From NCBI GenBank assembly GCA_007116685.1, contig SKIC01000276.1:1-34303 (forward strand): a stretch of DNA of 34,303 nt, written 5' to 3'. The first letter of the stretch is position 1. Every line of letters begins with the position of its first letter. Under the pieces are notes generated by a model that ran no database searches, was not told where the DNA came from, and saw only the letters and a list, made by a program, of their open reading frames with translations. A program made the position numbers and the translations under genes. The stretch comes from Balneolales bacterium. GTDB taxonomy: Bacteria > Bacteroidota > Rhodothermia > Balneolales > Natronogracilivirgulaceae. Shown here in pieces: positions 7,954 through 16,116 of this stretch.

Positions 7954-10401
7954 TCACAAAGAATCCACATGGATATTGATTCGCACACTACTCGCCCCTT
8001 CAGGTTTATTGTTTTCGTAGTGCGTATGTACAGCCTCAAGAAAATTGGCTGTATTCTGAGTGCCAAAAGTCTGAGGTAACTTTACGAACATCTCCCACAC
8101 AAATTTTCGGTTCACGCGATATAATGCCGCCGGACTCGGCCCCAAAATAATTGCTTTCGAATACGTTTTATAAATACTGTGCTTCATTTGCCCGGCCACT
8201 CTACCAACCAATTGCTCATTTCCACTCCTGAAAACAAACTTAATCAATTTCATAAACGGTGGATAAAGCAATGTTTTCCGGAATTGTAATTCCTGACGCG
8301 CAAATCCTTTGAAATCATGATGCCGTACAAACTGAAACGTTTGTTGCTCCGGTTTCCAGGTTTGTAAGAAAACTTCGCCTGGTTTATCGGCACGGCCGGA
8401 CCTCCCCGATACCTGACTCAGCATTTGGTACATTCGCTCTGATGACCGATACGATGGATAAGCAAGTTCCGTATCTGAATTCACAACGACTACAAGCGTG
8501 ACATTTGGGAAATCCAATCCTTTGGATACCAATTGGGTTCCTAATAAAATATCCGCCTCACCCCTGCCAAATGCCCCCAAAATATTGGAGTGACCATCTT
8601 TGCCCGAAGTTGTATCCTGATCCATCCTTAAAACAGAGCCTTCAGGAAATAAATCCTGAATTTCTTCTTCGATTTTTTGAGTCCCGCTACCCATTTCCTG
8701 TAAATCTTTTTCCCGACAGGCCGGACAGTGTTGAGGCTCTCTGGTACTGTGTCCGCAATAATGGCAACGTAATTGTCTTGTTTTCTTATGATATGTCAAG
8801 GAAACCGAACAATTCGGGCATTGAGGGATTTCTCCGCAACTATGGCAAATTAAAAAGGAAGCAAAGCCACGCCGGTTATACAAAATGATTACCTGCTCTT
8901 TTTTTTCTAATCGCTCTTTTATAGCCAGATAAACAGGAATTGCCAAAGGACCTTTCATGGCTTTTCCTTTGTACTGCTTCAAGTCGATTACTTTAACGGT
9001 GGGCATAGTAGCACCAGCATGACGAGCAGATAATTCCAACAATTTTGATTTACCTCGCGTGCAATTATGAAGCATATTCATACTAGGCGTTGCGGAGCCA
9101 CAAACAACCACGGCATTTTCGAAATAACCTCTCATCAATGCCACATCACGACCGTGATAGCGGGGTGCAGGATCTTCTTGCTTATACGATTGATCATGCT
9201 CTTCATCAACCAAAATGATTCCCAAATTCTGAACCGGAGCAAAAACGGCACTTCTCGGGCCAATCGCTATTTTCTTTTCACCTCTGTGTAGCGCTAACCA
9301 AGCCTCGTATCTTTGGCGCTCATTTTGGCGGCTGTGTAAAATGGCAATTTGATTCCCAAAGATTTGATAAAAACGTCGCATGGTCTGAGGTGTAAGTGCA
9401 ATTTCAGGAACCAATACTAATCCGCCTTTGCCCATTTCAAGCGCTGATTTCAAAGCGTGAATATAAACCTCAGTTTTTCCACTACCTGTAACACCAAAAA
9501 GTAAAAAGCTTTTGAACTCTTCCTTACGTAAAGGTTCAAGTATCTGCTCGTAGGCACTTTCTTGTTCCTCGTTTAGGGTTTTCAAAAGATGAGGTTCATG
9601 CAGCAAACTGGAAATTTCGTCAGGCGCTTCCTCTCCTACTTCTGAAATTACATGTTCATCTTTAATGCGTTTTAAAACATAATCTGAGAAAAGCTCATCC
9701 TGCCTCAAATCCGTCTTTGGTTTTGGAAGCCCCATTTCAAGCAGTTTTTCCAGAGCCATCAGCCATTTTGGCTGCTTTTTATTTTTTTTCTCTTCTTTGG
9801 TGATGAGTTCTTGCGATTTTTCCAAACCCCCTTCAGACCAATACCAAACGGTATGCGTTCTGACCGTCACCTTAACCTTTGGCTCTTCCCAAACCGAAAC
9901 GAAGTCTTTCTTCTGTAACCAACTGATTTGCCTTTTAACCCCATTTCCCCAACGACGCAGCATTTCATCCATGCTGATTTTCATTTCCGGTGCCTCCACA
10001 AGCGCCTGAAGTATCTCCGTTTCTTTAGGCTTCATATCCGGGGGGATGACAGGAATATCTGCCCTGACAAAAGTTTCTGATATAAAATTCAATCCCGCCG
10101 GTAAGGCTGCCTGAATGGCCTCTCCATAGGATGAAAAATAATAAGCACTCATCCAACCCGTCAGTTTTATCATTTCCAGAGACATGATGGGCTGCTCATC
10201 CAAAACCTGAGCAATTTCTTTTACCTTAAACGGAGGTTTTTTCTGATGAATATTAACCACCATCCCAATTACCATTCTAGACTGAAATGGGATATACACC
10301 CTCATACCCACAGACAGAATTTCCATTTTTTTCTTTGGGATTCTGTATGTAAAAACATCCCTGACATTCAGGGGAACGGCAACATCAGCAAAATTTTGCA
10401 A
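7954..10401 (-). CDS. priA: Primosomal protein N' (replication restart helicase PriA)
   Basis: 815 aa; Walker A 'GVTGSGKTEVY', 'DEEHDQSYKQ', zinc-binding cysteine cluster 'CHSCGEIPQCPNCSVSLTYH...CHYCGHS...CPAC'. Confidence 0.98.
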   Translation of the reverse strand: MQNFADVAVPLNVRDVFTYRIPKKKMEILSVGMRVYIPFQSRMVIGMVVNIHQKKPPFKVKEIAQVLDEQPIMSLEMIKLTGWMSAYYFSSYGEAIQAALPAGLNFISETFVRADIPVIPPDMKPKETEILQALVEAPEMKISMDEMLRRWGNGVKRQISWLQKKDFVSVWEEPKVKVTVRTHTVWYWSEGGLEKSQELITKEEKKNKKQPKWLMALEKLLEMGLPKPKTDLRQDELFSDYVLKRIKDEHVISEVGEEAPDEISSLLHEPHLLKTLNEEQESAYEQILEPLRKEEFKSFLLFGVTGSGKTEVYIHALKSALEMGKGGLVLVPEIALTPQTMRRFYQIFGNQIAILHSRQNERQRYEAWLALHRGEKKIAIGPRSAVFAPVQNLGIILVDEEHDQSYKQEDPAPRYHGRDVALMRGYFENAVVVCGSATPSMNMLHNCTRGKSKLLELSARHAGATMPTVKVIDLKQYKGKAMKGPLAIPVYLAIKERLEKKEQVIILYNRRGFASFLICHSCGEIPQCPNCSVSLTYHKKTRQLRCHYCGHSTREPQHCPACREKDLQEMGSGTQKIEEEIQDLFPEGSVLRMDQDTTSGKDGHSNILGAFGRGEADILLGTQLVSKGLDFPNVTLVVVVNSDTELAYPSYRSSERMYQMLSQVSGRSGRADKPGEVFLQTWKPEQQTFQFVRHHDFKGFARQELQFRKTLLYPPFMKLIKFVFRSGNEQLVGRVAGQMKHSIYKTYSKAIILGPSPAALYRVNRKFVWEMFVKLPQTFGTQNTANFLEAVHTHYENNKPEGASSVRINIHVDSL

Positions 10402-10575
10402 GGGTGTTGGAGTGGTTTTTCTGATTAGGTTTTACGAAACGCTTCTAAATTGCTTTAGAAGAATAGATAAACATACTGAATCAGAATACAATACGCTTAT
10501 CCTAATTGTATGAATTACCAACTCGCATACTCTTATTAATTTATGTACCTAAGAATTGTATTTGTATTAATAAGT

Positions 10576-10768
10576 CCGGCCATTGGAAAAAATGGCGTTT
10601 AGAACGAAACGGAATGAAGCGTTAAGAAAGAAAACATACCGCTGATGTAACTTTAGGCTTTTCCTAACGAAATGGAGCATTGTTTTCTTTTAGCGGAATG
10701 CAGTTGCGTTTAGCCAATTTTTTCCTCGTCCGGTGAGTTTTGGTTACTTTTGCTCAATCAAAAGTAAC
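10576..10768. repeat. Intergenic composite inverted-repeat element
   Basis: GGAAAAAATGGC (10585-10596)/GCCAATTTTTTCC (10713-10725); AAAGAAAACA (10627-10636)/TGTTTTCTTT (10681-10690); GTTACTTTTG-ctcaat-CAAAAGTAAC (10743-10768). Confidence 0.6.
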
Positions 10769-10915
10769 AGAAGTAAACTTTTCAGCTATTATCTTTTTGA
10801 ATATCGAGATCTTTGACAATGAACTAAATTTATAACAATACTTCCGCCTAATCGCCAATCATCACACATTCATAGTTGATAAATAAGTTTTGATTTTTGA
10901 TCTAGCAACTACGTT

Positions 10916-10956
10916 CACATATCTGGGGCAGGTTACAAACCTGCCTCAGGTATGTG
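10916..10956 (+). repeat. 41-nt near-perfect hairpin element
   Basis: CACATATCTGGGGCAGGTT-ACA-AACCTGCCTCAGGTATGTG; 19 bp with two mismatches that are U.G/G.U wobble only in plus-strand RNA. Confidence 0.65.
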
Positions 10957-11035
10957 AGATATGTGTGTAAGTGTGCTCCAAATATGTGTATTTGTGTATG
11001 TAAGACGGCGAACTTCTAGCTAAAACAAGTTTTTT

Positions 11036-12580
11036 CTAACCCAACCAGCCTTCTCTATCTAAATTCCGATACTGAATGGCCTCTGCAATGTGATTGCTCT
11101 TAATTTGCTCTGAAGAATCCAAATCAGCAATGGTTCTGCCAACTTTTAAAATTCGATCGTAGGCTCTGGCAGATAAGCTCAAGGATTGTATAGCCTTTTT
11201 CAAAAGTGCGGAGCCTGCGTCATCCAAGCCACAGAGTTTTCTTGCTTGTTTTGTACTCATTTGGGCATTACAGAAGACATCCTTCACACCCATAAATCGT
11301 TGCTTTTGGATTAAGCTCGCCTCCATCACCCTTTTTCTGATTTCAGCAGAAGACTCTCCTTTGGCTTTGGATGAAAGTTCTTCATAACTGACTTTCTGTA
11401 CTTCTATATGCAAATCAATTCTATCCAGCAGCGGTCCGCTTATTTTACTCAAATAACGCTGCATTAAACCGGGATTATTTCCACTGGTGGAATCAGATGG
11501 GTCGTACCAATCCCCAGACGGGGAGGGATTCATAGACGCCACCAACATAATTTGGGAAGGATAATTGACGGTCATTTTAGCACGAGATATCGTTACGTGA
11601 CCGTCTTCAAGCGGCTGACGCATAACTTCCAATGCACTTCTTTTAAACTCCGGAAGTTCATCCAAAAACAAAACTCCGTTGTGAGCCAACGATATTTCGC
11701 CGGGATGTGGAATACTACCACCACCTACCAAAGCCACGTCCGAAATGGTATGGTGAGGAGAACGAAATGGTCGGTGAGTGACAAGAGAGACACCATTTCC
11801 TAATAAGCCGGCTACCGAATGTATTTTGGTCGTTTCCAAAGCTTCATCCAATTCCAGTGGTGGCAGGATAGTTGGGAGGCGGCGGGCAATCATGGTTTTA
11901 CCGGAACCTGGCGGCCCCACCATTATTATATTATGTCCGCCGGCTGCGGCTACTTCCATTGCTCGCTTCACATTCTCCTGGCCTTTCACATCTGCGAAAT
12001 CAACGACCTCTTTATAAACATCCTGCGAGAAAATTTTAGAGATATCAACGCTAAATGGCTGAAATTCCTTTTCGGCGTTTAACCAGGACATCACTTCTTT
12101 AAGATGAGAGAAGCCAAAAACCTGTATACCTTCAACTACAGCTGCCTCGGTGGCATTTTCTTGGGGAACTACGATGTGCTTGATTCCCTTTTTCCTGGCC
12201 TCAACCGTTATTGGTAACACGCCACGCACCGGACGCAGATAACCATCAAGAGCCAATTCACCCAGAATCAGCGTTTCTGAAAGCAATCCTGTTTGGACTT
12301 GTTCGCTTACTGCCAGAAGCCCTATGGCAATAGGTAAATCAAACGAACTGCCTTCCTTTGGTAAATCGGCGGGAGCCAAATTCACCATAGTTCTGCCTCG
12401 GGGCATCTCGGCTCCCGAATTTTTGATTGCTGCTTCAATACGTGTTTGCGATTCACTAATGGCTCTGTCCGGCAATCCCACCAAATAGTATTTCGGCAAA
12501 CCACCTGTATAATGAATTTCAGTTGTAATGATATGGGCATCAACGCCATAGGTTGATGCGCAAAAGACTTTTGCTAGCAT
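11036..12580 (-). CDS. comM: YifB/ComM family Mg-chelatase-like AAA ATPase
   Basis: ORF track extends to 12664, but homology pattern supports the start at MLAKVFCASTYGVDAHIITTEI (ATG at 12578-12580); Walker A 'VGPPGSGKTMIARRLPTILPP', C-terminal 'SLSARAYDRILKVGRTIADLDSSEQI'. Confidence 0.93.
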   Translation of the reverse strand: MLAKVFCASTYGVDAHIITTEIHYTGGLPKYYLVGLPDRAISESQTRIEAAIKNSGAEMPRGRTMVNLAPADLPKEGSSFDLPIAIGLLAVSEQVQTGLLSETLILGELALDGYLRPVRGVLPITVEARKKGIKHIVVPQENATEAAVVEGIQVFGFSHLKEVMSWLNAEKEFQPFSVDISKIFSQDVYKEVVDFADVKGQENVKRAMEVAAAGGHNIIMVGPPGSGKTMIARRLPTILPPLELDEALETTKIHSVAGLLGNGVSLVTHRPFRSPHHTISDVALVGGGSIPHPGEISLAHNGVLFLDELPEFKRSALEVMRQPLEDGHVTISRAKMTVNYPSQIMLVASMNPSPSGDWYDPSDSTSGNNPGLMQRYLSKISGPLLDRIDLHIEVQKVSYEELSSKAKGESSAEIRKRVMEASLIQKQRFMGVKDVFCNAQMSTKQARKLCGLDDAGSALLKKAIQSLSLSARAYDRILKVGRTIADLDSSEQIKSNHIAEAIQYRNLDREGWLG

Positions 12581-12667
12581 AATAAATTCCTGTATCTGTT
12601 TACTCTTTTTTGCGTAAGTAGATACAGCTGGACAGAAATCCTTACAAAAACTTACCGGAGGCAAGCC

Positions 12668-12919
12668 ATGTCATTTACAGAAGAATTCAAAATCACCGGA
12701 AATAATATCGTGCAAAAAATTGCCGAAATTTTAAATGAGGGAAACATCCGCAGGCTTGTATTAAAGAATAAAGACGGCAAAGTTTTATTGGATACGACTC
12801 TTACTATAGCAAGCATTGGCGGGGGATGGATTTTCTTACTATCACCAATCATTGCTACTATCGCAGCCATAGTGATGAGCCTCAAAGAAGTGACATTAGA
12901 GATAGAAAGAATAGATTAA
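12668..12919 (+). CDS. DUF4342 domain-containing small membrane protein
   Basis: 83 aa 'FKITGNNIVQKIAEILNEGNIRRLVLKNKDGKVLLDTTLTI...' matches the DUF4342 pattern; GGAGG upstream of ATG. Confidence 0.85.
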   Translation: MSFTEEFKITGNNIVQKIAEILNEGNIRRLVLKNKDGKVLLDTTLTIASIGGGWIFLLSPIIATIAAIVMSLKEVTLEIERID

Positions 12920-13060
12920 TAGCAGACATTTCCTGTAGCAAATTCCATTTTTCTATTTATTAAAATCCTATTTCACGACCACATCTATATACATGTTTGA
13001 TATCTAGCTGAAGTAAAAACCTCAAAAAAAGCTATTTATGATATCTATATGCGGTTTTCT

Positions 13061-13214
13061 GGAAGCGTTTTTAGCATCTGTTATTTTGACAGATTTTCTT
13101 AAAAGCGCTTTTTTATTTATTAAAAAATCATAAAAGCGCTTCGACCATTTTTACACACGTCATTTAAGCATACTTGAAAGAGAATTAAAAGCGTTTCCAT
13201 TGTCATTTATGACA
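13061..13214. promoter_or_regulatory. Cluster of operator-like palindromes (GGAAGCGTTTTT, AAAAGCGCTTTT, AAAAGCGCTT, AAAAGCGTTTCC, TGTCATttATGACA)
   Basis: 13061-13072, perfect 12-bp palindrome 13101-13112, 13132-13141, 13187-13198, and TGTCAT-tt-ATGACA 13201-13214. Confidence 0.5.
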
Positions 13215-13263
13215 TACAATTGAAGGATAAAATAATAGTTCAATAATTATTCAAATGATTTTC

Positions 13264-13295
13264 TTTGAGACGAGGAACAAATCATCGTAATTTTG
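13264..13295 (+). promoter_or_regulatory. Bacteroidota-type promoter (TTTG-N20-TAATTTTG)
   Basis: TTTG 13264-13267, 20-nt spacer, TAATTTTG 13288-13295, matching the consensus TTTG-N19..21-TAnnTTTG. Confidence 0.6.
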
Positions 13296-13361
13296 CATTG
13301 TCATATTCAAACAAGAGTATCCAACCTCTTTCACAATATTATCAGTTACGGTCTTACTAAT

Positions 13362-13445
13362 AATTATCTCGAAAACGAAACAGATAATTTAACTAATCAC
13401 AGAAATTGGCATAACGCCAATACCAGCATGCAGTGAAAATCACTG
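13362..13445 (+). other. Putative structured 5' leader: three consecutive stem-loops
   Basis: AATTATCT-N12-AGATAATT (13362-13389); ATTGGC-ataac-GCCAAT (13405-13421); CAGTGA-aaa-TCACTG (13431-13445); all between predicted TSS and ATG at 13473. Confidence 0.45.
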
Positions 13446-13472
13446 TAGCTATTATAAATCAAATCATAATAC

Positions 13473-13949
13473 ATGATAAACATCAGATATATAATTAAAA
13501 CATTAGTCCTTGTACTTATTACAGGAACCAGTAGCGTCAGTTCCCTTCAGGCACTTGATACTACATACACACCACAACCTGACAGAAGCCATGTTGTGAT
13601 TCAACAATCAAATATGGATATGGTCGTAAATCAAAACATTCAGAATCTTTCCTCTGTGTCTGAGTCTGTGTTCACGATTTCTTTGACCAATCTAATGCAG
13701 ATTGCCTACTTAATGCCTGATGGCTCTTATCGCTCTGATATCAAAGAAGCCTTGCAGGAAACCATGAATACTGCTGCACTTACCTCGCACAGATATAAGG
13801 CATACCTTGCATTACTTACGCTCGACAGCGATGATTATGAAGAATGGATGAGCGACAGAATTAGTCTGGATCATCAAAACTTCATCATTGCGATTGCAAA
13901 TCACGTAAATCAAAAATTAATAGGAGACCCAACTCGTGACACTCCATAA
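13473..13949 (+). CDS. Orphan secreted/periplasmic protein of unknown function
   Basis: 158 aa; hydrophobic N-terminal signal (IRYIIKTLVLVLITGTSSVSSLQA), own promoter and terminator; no family recognised. Confidence 0.7.
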   Translation: MINIRYIIKTLVLVLITGTSSVSSLQALDTTYTPQPDRSHVVIQQSNMDMVVNQNIQNLSSVSESVFTISLTNLMQIAYLMPDGSYRSDIKEALQETMNTAALTSHRYKAYLALLTLDSDDYEEWMSDRISLDHQNFIIAIANHVNQKLIGDPTRDTP

Positions 13950-14010
13950 AAACTGAGGATATCTATGCTTGAAGAAACCGATTGTGAACCCTCACATCAG
14001 GTAGCACATA

Positions 14011-14053
14011 AAAAACCGGCTCTGTCTATACTTTTATGACATCCGGTTTTTTC
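14011..14053 (+). terminator. Rho-independent terminator after the orphan gene
   Basis: AAAAAACCGG ... CCGGTTTTTT with inner TGTC/GACA pairing and U-tract. Confidence 0.8.
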
Positions 14054-14222
14054 ATTTTCATTATATCCCCTAACATTTTTCTTGCCCTTCTATATCCCGA
14101 AATGGTCTCATAATCTAATATGAAAGACCATGCTGCACTTCCAAAATAACCGAAAAACAAATTTTGCAGATGCTATTTGATTGGTTATTATTGGCGAATA
14201 ACTCAAATCAACAACACTTCTT

Positions 14223-15635
14223 CTGGAATTTATAGAACAAATACTCGTCGATTTTGCCAACTTTGCCTGGGGTCCGTTTCTTTTAGTTCTCCTTGTGGGT
14301 GGCGGCTTGTTTTTTCTGATTATTTCTCGATTTATCCCCTATCGCCACTTTTTTCATGGGATAGATATCCTTACCGGCAAATATGAAGACCCAGACGCAC
14401 CGGGAGATATCAATCATTTCCAGGCGCTTTCCAGTGCGCTTGCGGCCACCGTTGGGATGGGGAATATCAGTGGCGTGGCAATCGCTATTATCGTTGGTGG
14501 ACCGGGAGCTATTTTCTGGATGTGGGTTTCTGCGCTTGTGGGTATGGCTACGAAGTTTTTCACCTGTACCCTGGCCATTCTTTATCGCGGTTACGATTCC
14601 ATGGGAAAGCTACAAGGTGGCCCGATGTATTTCATTACGGAAGGTCTTGGTAAAAAGTGGAAGCCGCTTGCCATTTTCTTTTCTATTGCCGGTTTATTGG
14701 GATGTACTCCTATGTTTCAGTCCAACCAATTGAGCCAAATTCTACGCGATACAGTTTTCATTCCTCTGGATATTTTGGGCGGCACTTCAACCGTATTGTC
14801 CGGTAGCGGAATTTCTGAGGCCGGATTTTTTATCTCTGATATTTTAGTTGGAATCACACTTGCCATTTTAGTTGCCTTGGTAATATTTGGAGGAATCAAA
14901 AGAATTGGATCGGTAACTGCCAGTTTGGTACCCCTTATGGTATTGATTTACGTGATGGCAGTAGTTTATATCATCATTAGCAATTACACCGAAATCCCAT
15001 ACTATCTCTCTTTAATCGTTACCGATGCTTTTACCGGACAAGCTGCTGCCGGAGGTGCTGTTGGAGTGGTGATTATAACTGGAATTCGCCGGGCAGCCTT
15101 TTCTAACGAAGCCGGTATTGGTACGGAAGCAATGGCACACGGCGCCGCAAAAACCCGAGAGCCTGTTCGCGAAGGCCTGGTAGCCATGCTCGAACCAGCC
15201 ATCGACACTTTGCTTGTGTGCACTATGACGGCCCTAGCAATTCTCATGACCGGCGTATGGACGACATCTGATGCGGATGGAATCACGCTTACGGCCATGG
15301 CTTTTTCTCAGGGGATTCCAGGCATAGGAAATACTGTGCTAATCATTTGTGTGGTTATTTTCAGCATTACCACCATGTTCACCTATAATTACTACGGCGC
15401 TAAATGCTTCGGATTTTTGTTCGGTGCCGAGCGCAGACACTACTATAATTACTTCTATCTTTTCGCCGTATTTTTTGGCGCCATCATGACCATTGACGCC
15501 GTAGTGAGTTTGATTGACGGCATGTTTGCCTTAATGGCCATCCCAACGATGACCGCCACATTATTACTCTCGCCAAAAGTGATGCAAGCCACCCGCGATT
15601 ACTTCCGCCGACGAGAAGCGGGTGAGATGGATTGA
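14223..15635 (+). CDS. Alanine/glycine:cation symporter family (AGCS) protein
   Basis: 'FSNEAGIGTEAMAHGAAKT' and 'VGMGNISGVAIAIIVGGPGAIFWMW' AGCS signatures; conserved N-terminus LEFIEQILVDFANFAWGPFLLVLLVGGG is in frame upstream of the ORF-caller GTG at 14295, with no ATG/GTG/TTG start. Confidence 0.9.
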   Translation: MEFIEQILVDFANFAWGPFLLVLLVGGGLFFLIISRFIPYRHFFHGIDILTGKYEDPDAPGDINHFQALSSALAATVGMGNISGVAIAIIVGGPGAIFWMWVSALVGMATKFFTCTLAILYRGYDSMGKLQGGPMYFITEGLGKKWKPLAIFFSIAGLLGCTPMFQSNQLSQILRDTVFIPLDILGGTSTVLSGSGISEAGFFISDILVGITLAILVALVIFGGIKRIGSVTASLVPLMVLIYVMAVVYIIISNYTEIPYYLSLIVTDAFTGQAAAGGAVGVVIITGIRRAAFSNEAGIGTEAMAHGAAKTREPVREGLVAMLEPAIDTLLVCTMTALAILMTGVWTTSDADGITLTAMAFSQGIPGIGNTVLIICVVIFSITTMFTYNYYGAKCFGFLFGAERRHYYNYFYLFAVFFGAIMTIDAVVSLIDGMFALMAIPTMTATLLLSPKVMQATRDYFRRREAGEMD

Positions 15636-15784
15636 ATAGAAATCTTATTGATTATGTGAAGCTTAATCAGGATTCTTAAATAATCCCCCTGTAGCAGTCG
15701 AGGATAGGAATCAGGTTTTGGGCAAGAACCCCGGCGAATATGATGCCATAATTTGGATTTATTCGCAAATCGTTTCATTGCCTA

Positions 15785-16005
15785 CATTTCAAGCTCCAGA
15801 GGAGCGGAATATTGGTAGCCCGGGGTTGAGCATAGCGATACCCCGGGTTAAAGAGAACGCGAAGCGTAAATGCGCCGGCGATATATGAATCGGAGATTGG
15901 GAAAGCATCCGGCGCGAAATGAAATGGGATTTGGTCGAACGTTGACGGTTGAACGTCGAACGGATTTGAATGGTGCGGTTGGCTAAATGGTATAATGCCA
16001 GACTC
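15785..16005. repeat. Bacteroidota-style intergenic repeat (CCCGGGGTTGAGCATAGCGATACCCCGGG type) with heptamer tandem
   Basis: GCTCC-aga-GGAGC (15793-15805); CCCGGGGT/ACCCCGGG arms (15819-15826, 15840-15847); four 7-mers TCGAACG TTGACGG TTGAACG TCGAACG (15935-15962). Confidence 0.65.
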
Positions 16006-16021
16006 ATCGGCTTTGCAAAAA

Positions 16022-16054
16022 AAACGTGTCAGGTTTTTAAAACCTGACACGTTT
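16022..16054 (-). terminator. Strong rho-independent terminator / palindrome downstream of the FN3-T9SS gene
   Basis: Perfect 16-bp arms AAACGTGTCAGGTTTT / AAAACCTGACACGTTT with 1-nt centre; on the minus strand the stem runs into an 8-nt U-tract (A-run 16017-16024 on plus). Confidence 0.8.
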
Positions 16055-16116
16055 CTGCTCTTTACTACCTCGAAGCTTTCGCTACGGGTGTTTTGTTATT
16101 CAAACTTTTGTGAGGT

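Noticed and set aside
7621-8066. Minus-strand ORFs 7621-7845 and 7842-8066
   Set aside because: Overlap the scpB start, the 136-bp repeat and the priA 3' end; amino-acid composition not protein-like.
11552-12082. Plus-strand ORFs antisense to yifB
   Set aside because: Shadow ORFs within a conserved AAA ATPase gene.
15002-15298. 98-aa minus ORF antisense to the AGCS symporter
   Set aside because: Ala/Val/Thr-rich shadow ORF of a membrane protein; no independent signal.
15977-16020. tRNA 5'-half-like sequence GGTGCGGTTGGCTAAATGGTATAATGCCAGACTCATCGG with D-arm-like pairing
   Set aside because: No matching 3' anticodon stem, T-arm or acceptor end follows; likely chance resemblance within repeat DNA.
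15775-16050. Minus-strand ORFs 15775-16050 and 15789-16007
   Set aside because: Lie inside an intergenic repeat; two frames of the same element; no start context or domain.
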